Below are positions 1 to 11,854 of a stretch of 64,000 nt of DNA, piece after piece (position 1 is the first letter of the stretch; each line of letters starts with the position of its first letter). Source of the stretch: Chrysaora quinquecirrha (Eukaryota; Cnidaria; Scyphozoa; Semaeostomeae; Pelagiidae); NCBI GenBank assembly GCA_014526335.1, contig JACTAT010000147.1, forward strand, positions 145,294 to 209,293. Reading direction: 5' to 3'. A model generated the notes under the pieces. That model worked only from the letters and a program-made list of their open reading frames with translations. It searched no databases and was not told where the DNA came from. A program made the position numbers and the translations under genes.

Positions 1-1001
1 TGAAAGGAATTTGGACAAGAAATCTTGCCAGTATTAATCAGAATTGAGTGAGAACGTAATTTCACTGTAGTCATATGAAAAATCCAGTACATTTGCAAAA
101 CGCACTTTGACGCCAGAGTAGTATCCAGCAGAGAGAATACATTCCCAGTATGTCAGAGAAAAGCAATTCTTGAGCAGTATGGTGAAGAAGTTCAAAGACT
201 ATGTGGCGAGTTAGACGCAATTACTAGATTATGAGCGCATGTACATTTGACTAGAGCATTAACTGTATTCGATTATGTGAAGTAACATTAGCATGGAGTA
301 TGGCAGCCATATGATACAAATTTGACACTGGTGATGCATGACGACGCACTACCACTCATAACCAGTCATTAGTGCATTGCAGATACAATGCTTGACGTCA
401 ATTGCAAGTATAGATGCAATACCAGATTTGACCATGAGTATGCACTTCTTGGACAGCTGACGCTACACTCCATTAGCGATCAGATCTGTTCAGTGCATAT
501 CTTCCTGAGTTAATGCAAATGATCATGACAACGCTATGGTGAGTTATACCGACTTTGGCAATGGCCAGCAGTCACATGCCGAATGAGTCAGACTATTCTA
601 TGTACAGTATTTAGTAGATAATTCAGTAGTAGATGACTAGTAGATTAACGAATGACTGACGACGAACGTGTCATTGACGAGTTCATCTGATGCCATCAGC
701 GATGCACATTGCCAGTAGTTGCTGAGTAGTATGATTGAACAGAGTAACTGTTTTGAATGGTAAATTGCTTTTGAATGAGAATGCATGCATCAGATAATTG
801 TAACAGACTTATGTCTGATGTGAGCCTAGAGGTAACATTTCGAATTGACACATAGTTGTATGAAACAGTTGACTTGTAAAGTACACCTTGCGTTGTAAAG
901 GAGCTTGAATCAGATAACTGACCCTGTACTGAATGAATTCCTTGACATGAAAGTAGCGTAGCAAAATTGCCCATTTTGACTAGATCCTGCTGTACAAGAA
1001 T
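1..1001. other. Leading segment, no gene recognised
   Basis: I see no splice-flanked coding exon, RNA gene or clear repeat unit here. One 92-codon minus-strand frame (696-974) has no recognisable domain and is treated as chance. The segment shares nothing obvious with the 158-bp repeat that starts at about 1002, so it is either the true left flank of the array or an insertion inside a longer array. Confidence 0.5.
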
Positions 1002-1062
1002 GAAAGTAAACAGTTTCCTTGTGTGTCAATGTAATGGTAGAGTCATAACAAAACAAAAATAG

Positions 1063-1134
1063 TGACCCTGACGTGATTTGAACACGCAGCCTTCTGGACT
1101 GGAGCCAAACGCGCTACCATTGCGCCACAGAGTC
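1063..1134 (-). tRNA. tRNA-Trp(CCA), first unit of the array
   Basis: Left-most copy. The cloverleaf closes: acceptor 5' GACTCTG against 3' CAGGGTC with discriminator A, D-stem GCGC/GCGC, T-arm with TTCAAAT. The anticodon stem has T at positions 28 and 29, giving a U-G and a U-A pair in place of C-G and U-A, and still folds. Anticodon CCA is intact. Confidence 0.85.
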
Positions 1135-1694
1135 ATCTATATGCACGTCCGATGGTAGTGAAAGTAAACATTTTCCTTGTGTGTCAATGTAATGGTAGAG
1201 TCATAACAAAACAAAAATGGTAACCCTGACGGGATTTGAACACGCAGCCTTCTGGACTGGAGCCAGACGCGCTACCATTGCTCCACAGAGTCATGTACCT
1301 GCATGTCCGACTATAGTGAAAGTAAACATTTTCCTTCTGTGTCAATGTAATGGTAGAGTCATAACAAAACAAAAAGAGTGACCCTGACGTGATTTGAACA
1401 CGCAGCCTTCTGGACTGGAGCCAGACGCGCTACCATTGCTCCACAGAGTCATGTACCTGCATGTCCGACTATAGTGAAAGTAAACATTTTCCTTCTGTGT
1501 CAATGTAATGGTAGAGTCATAACAAAACAAAAATAGTGACCCTGACGTGATTTGAACACGCAGCCTTCTGGACTGGAGCCAGACGCGCTACCATTGCGCC
1601 ACAGAGTCATGCACCTGCAAATTAGATTGTAGTGAAGGTAAACATTTTCCTTGTGTGTCAATGTAATGGTAGAGTCATAACAAAACAAAAATTG

Positions 1695-1766
1695 TGACGC
1701 TGATGTGAGTTGAACACGCAACCTTCTGGACTGGAGCCAAACCCGCCACCACTGCGCCACACAGGA
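1695..1766 (-). tRNA. Diverged tRNA-Trp(CCA) copy
   Basis: This unit has changes in the D-arm, T-arm and acceptor but keeps the CCA anticodon and a B-box-like GTTCAACTC. The same set of changes recurs in the unit at 2327, four units (632 bp) to the right, showing that a four-unit block was duplicated. The acceptor end ACACAGG has lost pairing, so function is doubtful. Confidence 0.6.
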
Positions 1767-1852
1767 ATGCATCTTCTTATCGGATTGTAGTCAGAGCAAA
1801 AATTTTTCTTGTGTTTCATTTCAAAGGTAGAGTCACAACAATACAGAAATAG

Positions 1853-1924
1853 TGACCCTGACGGGATTTGAACACGCAGCCTTCTGGACTTGAGCCAGAC
1901 GCGCTACCATTGCACCACAAAGTC
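1853..1924 (-). tRNA. Trp-type tRNA body with a Leu-type CAA anticodon
   Basis: The anticodon loop reads CTCAAGT in place of CTCCAGT, so the anticodon (1890-1892, minus strand) is CAA, which would read UUG (Leu). The rest of the body is still the Trp one, with discriminator A and intact D and T arms. Whether it is charged with Trp, Leu or nothing cannot be told from sequence; Trp synthetase normally relies on the CCA anticodon. The same variant occurs at 2485. Confidence 0.8.
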
Positions 1925-2484
1925 ATGCATTTACTGATCGGATTGTAGTCAGAGCAAAAATTTTCCTTGTGTTTCAATGCAAAGTTTGAGTCACAACAAA
2001 ACACAAATGGTGACCCTAACGTGATTTGAACACGCAGCCGTCTGGACTGGAGCCAGACGCGCTACCATTGCGCCACAGAGTCATCTATATGCACGTCCGA
2101 TGGTAGTGAAACTAAAAATTTTCCTTGTGTGTCAATGTAATGGTAGAGTCATAACAAAACATAAATAGTGAACATGACGTGATTTGAACACGCAGCCTTC
2201 TGGACTGGAGCCAGACGCGCTACCATTGCTCCACAGAGTCATGTACCTGCATATTAGATTGTAGTGAAAGTAAACATTTTCCTTGTGTGTCAATGTAATG
2301 GTAGAGTCATAACAAAACAAAAATTGTGACCCTGATGTGAGTTGAACACGCAACCTTCTGGACTGGAGCCAAACCCGCCACCACTGCGCCACATAGGCAT
2401 GCATCTACTTATCGGATTGTACTCAGAGCAAAAATTTTTCTTGTGTTTCATTTCAAAGGTAGAGTCACAACAATACAGAAATAG

Positions 2485-2556
2485 TGACCCTGACGGGATT
2501 TGAACACGCAGCCTTCTGGACTTGAGCCAGACGCGCTACCATTGCACCACAAAATC
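2485..2556 (-). tRNA. Second Trp-body tRNA with CAA anticodon
   Basis: Anticodon CAA at 2522-2524 on the minus strand. Together with its neighbours it is a near copy of the unit at 1853, offset by exactly four units (632 bp). It therefore descends from the same mutation by block duplication rather than by independent change. Confidence 0.8.
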
Positions 2557-5500
2557 ATGCATTTACTGATCGGATTGTAGTCAGAGCAAAAATTTTCCTT
2601 GTGTTTTAATGCAAAGTTTGAGTCACAACAACACACAAATAGTGACCCTGACGTGATTTGAACACGCAGCCTTCTGGACTGGAGCCAGACGCGCTACCAT
2701 TGCGCCACAGAGTCATCTATATGCACGTCCGATTGTAGTGAAAGTAAACAGTTTCCTTGTGTGTCAATGTAATGGTAGAGTCATAACAAAACAAAAATAG
2801 TGACCCTGACGTGATTTGAACACGCAGCCTTCTGGACTGGAGCCAGACGCGCTACCATTGCGCCACAGAGTCATGTATCTGCATGTCCGATTGTAGTGAA
2901 AGTAAACATTTTCCTTGTGTGTCAATGTAATGGTAGAGTCATAACAAAACATAAATAGTGAACATGACGTGATTTCAACACGCAGCCTTCTGGACTGGAG
3001 CCAGACGCACTACCATTGCGCCACAGAGTCATCTATATGCATGTCCAATTGTAGTGAAAGTAAGCATTTTCCTTGTGTGTCAATGTGATGGTAGAGTCAT
3101 AACAAAACAAAAATAGTGACCCTGACGTGATTTGAACACGCAGCCTTCTGGACTGGAGCCAGACGCGCTACCATTGCGGCACAGAGTCATCTATATGCAT
3201 GTCCGATTGTAGTGAAACTAAAAATTTTCCTTGTGTGTCAATGTAATGGTAGAGTCATAACAAAACAAAAATAGTGACCCTGACGTGATTTGAACACGCA
3301 GCCTTCTGGACTGGAGCCAGACGCGCTACAATTGCGCCACAGAGTCATGTATCTGCATGTCCGATTGTAGTGAAAGTAAACATTTTCCTTGTGTGTCAAT
3401 GTAATGGTAGAGTCATAACAAAACAAAAGTAGTGACCCTGACGTGATTTGAACACGCAGCCTGATTGACTGGAGCCAGACGCACTACCATTGCGCCACAG
3501 AGTCATCTATATGCATATCCAATTGTAGTGAAAGTAAACATTTTCCTTGTGTGTCAATGCAATGGTAAAGTCATAACAAAGCAAAAATAGTGACCCTGAC
3601 GTGATTTGAACACGCAGCCTTCTGGACTGGAGCAAGACGCGCTACCATTGCGCAACAGAGTCATCTATATGCATGTCCGATTGTAGTGAAAGAAAACATT
3701 TTCCTTGTGTGTCAATGTAATGGTAGAGTCATAACAAAACAAAAATAGTGAACATGACGTGACTTCAACACGCAGCCCTTTGGACTGGAGCCAGACGCGC
3801 TACCATTGCGCCACAGAGTCATCTTTATGCATGTTCGATTGTAGTGAATGTAAACATTTTCTTGTGTGTCAATGTAATGGTAGGGTCATAACAACACACA
3901 AATAGTGACCCTGACGTGATTTGAACACGCAGCCTTCTGTACTGGAGCCAGACGCACTACCATTGCGCCACAGAAACATCTATATGCATATCCAATTGTA
4001 GTGAAAATAAACATTTTTCTTGTGTGTCAATGCAATGGTAAAGTCATAACAAAGCAAAAATAGTGACCCTGACGTGATTTGAACACGCAGACTTCTGGAC
4101 TGGAGCCAGACGCGCTACCATTGCGCCACAGAGTCATCTATATGCATGTCCGATTGTAGTGAAAGAAAACATTTTCCTTGTGTGTCAATGTAATGGTAGA
4201 GTCATAACAAAACAAAAATAGTGAACATGACGTGATTTGAACACGCAGCCCTCTGGACTGGATTCAGACGTGCTACCATTGCGCCACAGAGTCATCTATA
4301 TGCATGTCCGATTGTAGTGAAAGAAAACATTTTCCTTGTGTGTCAATGTTATGGTGGAGTCATAACAAAACAAAAATAGTGACCCTGACGTGATTTGAAC
4401 AAGCAGCCCTCTGGACTGGAGCCAGACGTGCTACCATTGCGCCACAGAGTCATCTATATGCATGTCCGATTGTAGTGAAAGTAAACATTTTCCTTGTGTG
4501 TCAATGTAATGGTAGAGTCATAACAAAATAAAAATAGTGACCCTGACGTGATTTGAACACGCAGCCTTCTGGACTGGAGCCAGACGCGCTACCATTGCGC
4601 CACAGAGTCATCTATATGCATGTCCGATTGTAGTGAAAGTAAACATTTTCCTTGTGTGTCAATGTAGTGGTAGGATCATAACAAAACACAAATAGTGACC
4701 CTGACGTGATTTGAACACGCAGCCTTCTGGACTGGAGCCAGACGCGCTACCATTGCGCAACAAAGTCATCTATATGCATGTCCGATTGTAGTGAAAGTAA
4801 ACACTTACCTTGTGTGTCAATGTAATGTTAGAGTCATAACAAAACAAAAATAGTGAACATGACGTGATTTGAACACGCAGCCCTCTGGACTGGAGCCAGA
4901 CGCGCTACCATTGCGCCACAGAGTCATCCATATGCATGTCCGATTGTAGTGAAAGTAAACAATTTCCTTGTGTGTCAATTTAATGGTAGGGTCATAACAA
5001 AACAAAAATAGTGACCCTGACGTGATTTCAACACGCAGCCCTCTGGACTGGAGGCAGAGGCGCTACCATTGCGCCACAGAGTCATCTATATGCATGTCCA
5101 ATTGTAGTGAATGTGAACATTTTCCTTGTGTTTCAATGTAATGCTAGGATCATAACAAAGCAAAAATAGTTACCCTGACGTGATATGAACAAGCAGCCCT
5201 CTGGACTGGAGCCAGACGCACTACCATTGCGCCACAGACTGATCTGCATGCATGTCCGATTGTAGTGAAAGTAAACATTTTCCTTGTGTGTCAATGTAAT
5301 GGTAGGGTCATAACAAAACAAAAATAGTCACCCTGACGTGATTTGAACACGCATCCTTCTGGACTGGAGCCAGATGCGCTACCGTTGCGCCACAGAGTCA
5401 TCTACATGCATGTCCGATTGTAGTGAATGTAAACATTTTCCTTGTATGTCAATGTAATGGTAGGGTCATAACAAAACAAAATTACTGACCCTGACGTGAT

Positions 5501-6591
5501 TTGAACACGCATCCTTCTGGACTGGAGCCAGACGCGCTACCATTGCGCCACAAAGTCATCTACATGCATGTCCGATTGTAGTGAAACTAAACATTTTCCT
5601 TGTGTTTCAATGTAATGCTAGGATCATAACAAAACAAAAATAGTAACCCTGACGTGATATGAACACGCAGCCCTCTGGACTGGAGCCAGACGCACTACCA
5701 TTGCGCCACAGACTCATCTGCATGCATATCCGATTGTAGTGAAAGTAAACATTTTCCTTGTGTGTCAATGTAATGGTAGAGTCATAACAAAAGAAAAATA
5801 GTGACCCTGACGTGATTTGAACACGCAGCCTTCTGGACTGGAGCCAGACGCGCTACCATTGCGCCACAGAGTCATCTATATGCATGTCCGATTGTAGTGA
5901 AAGTAAACATTTTCCTTGTGTGTCAATGTAATGGTAGAGTCATAACAAAACAAAAATAGTGACCCTGACGTGATTTGAACATGCAGCCTTCTGGACTGGA
6001 GACAGACGCGCTACCATTGCGCCACAGAGTCATCTATATGTATGTCCGATTGTAGTGAAAGTAAACATTTTCCTTGTGTGTCAATGTAATGGTAGAGTCA
6101 TAACAAAACAAAAATAGTGAACCTGACGTGATTTGAACACGCAGCCTTCTGGACTGGAACCAGACGAGCTACCATTGCGCCACAGAGTCATCTACATGCA
6201 TGTCCGATTGTAGTAAAAGTAAACATTTTCTTTGTGTTTCAATGTAATGCTAGGGTCATAACAAAACAAAAACAGTGACCCTGACGTGATTTGAACACGC
6301 AGCCCTCTGGACTGGAGCCAGACGCACTACCATTGCGCCACAGACTCATCTGCATGCATGTCCGATTGTAGTGAAAGTAAACATTTTCCTTGTGTGTCAA
6401 TGTAATGGTAGAGTCATAACAAAACAAAAATAGTGACCCTGACGTGATTTGAACATGCAGCCTTCTGGACTGGAGCCAGACGCGCTACCATTGCGCCACA
6501 GAGTCATGTATCTGCATGTCGGATTGCTGTGACAGTAAACATTGTCCTTGTGTGTCAATGTATTGGTAGAGTCATAACAAAACGAAAATAG

Positions 6592-6644
6592 TGACCCTGA
6601 CGTGATTTGAAAATGCAGCCGCGCTACCATTGCGCCACAGAGTC
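6592..6644 (-). pseudogene. tRNA-Trp copy lacking the whole anticodon arm
   Basis: The unit is only 53 bp. A clean 19-bp deletion removes the anticodon stem-loop, joining the T-arm side directly to the D-arm, while the internal promoter elements (A box and B box) remain. It could still be transcribed but cannot decode. Confidence 0.85.
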
Positions 6645-9600
6645 ATGTATCTGCTTGTCCGATTGCTGTGACAGTAAACATTTTCCTTGTGTGTCAATGT
6701 CATGGTAGAGTCATAACAAAACAAAAATAGTGACCCTGACGTGATTTGAACATGCAGCCTTCTGGACTGGAGCCAGACGCGCTACCATTGCGCCACAGAG
6801 TCATGTATCTGCATGTCCGATTGTAGTGAAAGTAAACATTTTCCTTGTGTGTCAATGTAATGGTAGAGTCATAACAAAACAAAAATTTTGACCCTGACGT
6901 GATTTGAACACGCAGCCTTCTGGACTGGAGCCAGACGCGCTACCATTGCGCCACAGAGTCATGTATCTGCATGTCCGATTGTAGTGAAAGTAAACATTTT
7001 CCTTGTGTGTCAATGTAATGGTAGAGTCATAACAAAACAAAAATAGTGAACCTGACGTGATTTGAACACGCAGCCTTCTGGACTGGAGCCAGACGCACTA
7101 CCATTGCGCCGCAGAGTCATCTATATGCATGTCCGATTGTAGTGAAAGTAAACATTTTCCTTGTGTGTCAATGTAATGGTAGGGTCATAACAAAACCAAA
7201 AATTTTGACCCTGACGTGATTTGAACACGCAGCCTTCTGGACTGGAGCCAGACGCGCTACCATTGCGCCACAGAGTCATCTATATGCATGTCCGATTGTA
7301 GTGAAAGTAAACATTTTCCTTGTGTGTCAATGTAATGGTAGGGTCATAACAAAACAAAAATAGTGACCCTGACGTGATTTGAACACGCAGCCTTCTGGAC
7401 TGGAGCCAGACGCGCTACCATTGCGCCACAGAGTCACATATCTGCATGTCCGATTGTAGTGAAAGTAAACATTTTCCTTGTGTGTCAATGTAATGGTAGA
7501 GTCATAACAAAACAAAAATAGTGACCCTGACGTGATTTGAACACGCAGCCTTCTGGACTGGAGCCAGACGCGCTACCATTGCGCCACAGAGTCACATATC
7601 TGCATGTCCGATTGTAGTGAAAGTAAACATTTTCCTTGTGTGTCAATGTAATGGTAGAGTCATAACAAAACAAAAATAGTGACCCTGACGTGATTTGAAC
7701 ACGCAGCCTTCTGGACTGGAGCCAGACGCGCTACCATTGCGCCACAGAGTCACATATCTGCATGTCCGATTGTAGTGAAAGTAAACATTTTCCTTGTGTC
7801 AATGTAATGGTAGAGTCATAACAAAACAAAAATAGTGACCCTGACGTGATTTGAACACGCAGCCTTCTGGACTGGAGCCAGACGCGCTACCATTGCGCCA
7901 CAGAGTCATCTATATGCATGTCCGATTGTAGTGAAAGTAAACATTTTCCTTGTGTGTCAATGTAATGGTAGAGTCATAACAAAACAAAATAGTGACCCTG
8001 ACGTGATTTGAACACGCAGCCTTCTGGACTGGAGCCAGACGCGCTACCATTGCGCCACAGAGTCATGTATCTGCATGTCCGATTGTAGTGAAAGTAAACA
8101 TTTTCCTTGTGTGTCAATGTAATGGTAGAGTCATAACAAAACAAAATAGTGAACCTGACGTGATTTGAACACGCAGCCTTCTGGACTGGAGCCAGACGCG
8201 CTACCATTGCGCCACAGAGTCATGTATCTGCATGTCCGATTGTAGTGAAAGTAAACATTTTCCTTGTGTGTCAATGTAATGGTAGAGTCATAACAAAACA
8301 AAAATAGTGACCCTGACGTGATTTGAACACGCAGCCTTCTGGACTGGAGCCAGACGCGCTACCATTGCGCCACAGAGTCATCTATATGCATGTCCGATTG
8401 TAGTGAAAGTAAACATTTTCCTTGTGTGTCAATGTAATGGTAGAGTCATAACAAAACAAAAATAGTGACCCTGACGTGATTTGAACACGCAGCCTTCTGG
8501 ACTGGAGCCAGACGCGCTACCATTGCGCCACAGAGTCATCTATCTGCATGTCCGATTGTAGTGAAAGTAAACATTTTCCTTGTGTTTAATTGTAATGGCA
8601 GAGTCATAGCAAAACAAAAATAGTGACCCTGACGTGATTTGAACACGCAGCCTTCTGGACTGGAGCCAGACGCGCTACCATTGCGCCACAGAGTCACATA
8701 TCTGCATGTCCGATTGTAGTGAAAGTAAACATTTTCCTTGTGTGTTAATTGTAATGGCAGAGTCATAACAAAACAAAAATAGTGACCCTGACGTGATTTG
8801 AACACGCAGCCTTCTGGACTGGAGCCAGACGCGCTACCATTGCGCCACAGAGTCATCTATATGCATGTCCAATTGTAGTGAAAGTAAGCATTTTCCTTGT
8901 GTGTCAATGTAATGGTAGAGTCATAACAAAACAAAAATAGTGACCCTGACGTGATTTGAACACGCAGCCTTCTGGACTGGAGCCAGACGCGCTACCATTG
9001 CGCCACAGAGTCATCTATATGCATGTCCGATTGTAGTGAAAGTAAACATTTTCCTTGCTTGTCAATGTAATGGTAGAGTCATAACAAAACAAAAATAGTG
9101 ACCCTGACGTGATTTGAACACGCAGCCTTCTGGACTGGAGCCAGACGCGCTACCATTGCGCCACAGAGTCATCTATATGCATGTCCGATTGTAGTGAAAG
9201 AAAACATTTTCCTTCTTTGTCAATGTAATGGTAGAGTCATAACAAAACAAAAATAGTGAATATGACGTGATTTGAACACGCAGCCTTCTGGACTGGAGCC
9301 AGACGCGCTACCATTGCGCCACAGAGTCATCTATATGCATGTCCGATTGTAGTGAAAGTAAACATTTTCCTTGTGTGTCATTGTAATGGTAGAGTCATAA
9401 CAAAACAAAAATAGTGACCCTGACGAGATTTGAACACGCAGCCTTCTTGACTGGAGCCAGACGCGCTACCATGGCGCCACAGAGTCATCTATATGCATGT
9501 CCGATTGTAGTGAAAGTAAACATTTTCCTTGTGGGTCAATGCAATGGTAGAGTCATAACAAAACACAAATAGTGACCCTGACGTGATTTGAACACGCAGC

Positions 9601-10505
9601 CTTCTGGACTGGAGCCAGACGCGCTACCATTGCGCCACAGAGTCATGTATCTGCATGTCCGATTCTAGTGAAAGTAAACATTTTCCTTTGTGTCAATGTA
9701 ATGGTAGAGTCATAACAAAACAAAAATAGTGAACCTGACGTGATTTGAACACGCAGCCTTCTGGACTGGAGCCAGACGCGCTACCATTGCGCCACAGAGT
9801 CATGTATCTGCATGTCCGATTGTAGTGAAAGTAAACATTTTCCTTGTGTGTCAATGTAATGGTAGAGTCAAAACAAAACAAAAATAGTGACCCTGACGTG
9901 ATTTGAACACGCAGCCTTCTGGACTGGAGCCAGACACGCTACCATTGCGCCACAGAGTCATCTATATGCATGTCCAATTGTAGTGAAAGGAAACATTTTC
10001 CTTCTGTGTCAATGTAATGGTAGAGTAATAACAAAACAAAAATTTTGACCCTGACGTGATTTGAACACGCAGCCTTCTGGACTGGAGCCAGACGCGCTAC
10101 CATTGCGCCACAGAGTCATGTATCTGCATGTCCGATTGTAGTGAAAGTAAACATTTTCCTTGTGTGTCAATGTAATGGTAGAGTCATAACAAAACAAAAA
10201 TAGTGAACCTGACGTGATTTGAACACGCAGCCTTCTGGACTGGAGCCAGACGCACTACCATTGCGCCGCAGAGTCATCTATATGCATGTCCGATTGTAGT
10301 GAAAGTAAACATTTTCCTTGTGTGTCAATGTAATGGTAGGGTCATAACAAAACAAAAATAGTGACCCTGACGTGATTTGAACACGCAGCCTTCTGGACTG
10401 GAGCCAGACGCGCTACCATTGCGCCAGAGAGTCATCTATATGCATGTCCGATTGTAGTGAAAGTAAACATTTTCCTTGTGTGTCAATGTAATGGTAGGGT
10501 CATAA

Positions 10506-10518
10506 CAAAACAAAAATA
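10506..10518 (-). terminator. Pol III terminator of a typical array unit
   Basis: Immediately 3' of the tRNA at 10520-10591 the minus strand reads two bases and then T5, G, T4 (10507-10516). This T5-G-T4 pattern recurs in most units. A minority have the T5 broken to T3 (for example next to 2643, 9573, 11309 and 12887), which would weaken termination. Confidence 0.8.
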
Positions 10519-10519
10519 G

Positions 10520-10591
10520 TGACCCTGACGTGATTTGAACACGCAGCCTTCTGGACTGGAGCCAGACGCGCTACCATTGCGCCACAGAGTC
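10520..10591 (-). tRNA. tRNA-Trp(CCA), consensus copy
   Basis: This serves as the type copy for the array. Read on the minus strand it gives acceptor GACTCTG/CAGGGTC (one G-U pair) with discriminator A73, D-stem GCGC/GCGC with an AATGGTA loop, anticodon arm TCTGG-CTCCAGT-CCAGA with anticodon CCA, variable loop AGGCT, and T-arm GCGTG-TTCAAAT-CACGT. The A box TGGCGCAATGG and B box GTTCAAATC fit the Pol III internal promoter. No intron is present. It is very close to metazoan nuclear tRNA-Trp as I recall it. Confidence 0.95.
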
Positions 10592-10992
10592 ACATATCTG
10601 CATGTCCGATTGTAGTGAAAGTAAACATTTTCCTTGTGTGTCAATGTAATGGTAGGGTCATAACAAAACAAAAATAGTGACCCTGACGTGATTTGAACAC
10701 GCAGCCTTCTGGACTGGAGCCAGACGCGCTACCATTGCGCCACAGAGTCACATATCTGCATGTCCGATTGTAGTGAAAGTAAACATTTCCTTGTGTTTAA
10801 TTGTAATGGTAGAGTCATAACAAAACAAAAATAGTGACCCTGACGTGATTTGAACACGCAGCCTTCTGGACTGGAGCCAGACGCGCTACCATTGCGCCAC
10901 AGAGTCATCTATATGCATGTCCGATTGTAGTGAAAGAAAACATTTTCCTTCTTTGTCAATGTAATGGTAGAGTCATAACAAAACAAAAATAG

Positions 10993-11064
10993 TGAATATG
11001 ACGTGATTTCAACACGCATCCCTCTGGACTGGAGCCAGACGCGCTACCATTGCGCCAGAGAGTC
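10993..11064 (-). pseudogene. Decayed tRNA-Trp lineage (acceptor and T-loop mutations)
   Basis: The 3' acceptor strand reads CATATTC instead of CAGGGTC, breaking pairing, and the T-loop is TTGAAAT, so the B-box C56 is lost. The same combination is seen at 12572, 14468 and 14942, and the unit at 9257 has the acceptor change alone. It is a pseudogene type being copied along with functional units. Confidence 0.75.
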
Positions 11065-11782
11065 ATCTATATGCATGTCCGATTGTAGTGAAAGTGAACA
11101 TTTTCCTTGTGTGTCAATGTAATGGTAGGGTCATAACAAAACAAAAATAGTGACCCTGACGTGATTTGAACACGCAGCCTTCTTGACTGGAGCCAGACGC
11201 GCTACCATGGCGCCACAGAGTCATCTATATGCATGTCCGATTGTAGTGAAAGTAAACATTTTCCTTGTGGGTCAATGCAATGGTAGAGTCATAACAAAAC
11301 ACAAATAGTGACCCTGACGTGATTTGAACACGCAGCCTTCTGGACTGGAGCCAGACGCGCTACCATTGCGCCACAGAGTCATGTATCTGCATGTCCGATT
11401 CTAGTGAAAGTAAACATTTTCCTTGTGTGTCAATGTAATGGTAGAGTCATAACAAAACAAAAATAGTGAACCTGACGTGATTTGAACACGCAGCCTTCTG
11501 GACTGGAGCCAGACGCGCTACCATTGCGCCACAGAGTCATGTATCTGCATGTCCGATTCTAGTGAAAGTAAACATTTTCCTTGTGTGTCAATGTAATGGT
11601 AGAGTCAAAACAAAACAAAAGTAGTGACCCTGACGTGATTTGAACACGCAGACTTCGGGACTGGAGCCAGACACGCTACCATTGCGCCACAGAGTCATCT
11701 ATATGCATGTCCAATTGTAGTGAAAGGAAACATTTTCCTTGTGTGTCAATGTAATGGTAGAGTCATAACAAAACAAAAATAG

Positions 11783-11854
11783 TGACTCTGACGTGATTTG
11801 AACACGCAGCCTTCTGGACTGGAGCCAGACGCGCTACCATTGCGCCACAGAGTC
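11783..11854 (-). tRNA. tRNA-Trp(CCA) with fully Watson-Crick acceptor stem
   Basis: The 3' acceptor strand is CAGAGTC, which pairs perfectly with GACTCTG and replaces the G-U pair of the consensus. Everything else matches the type copy. Confidence 0.85.
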
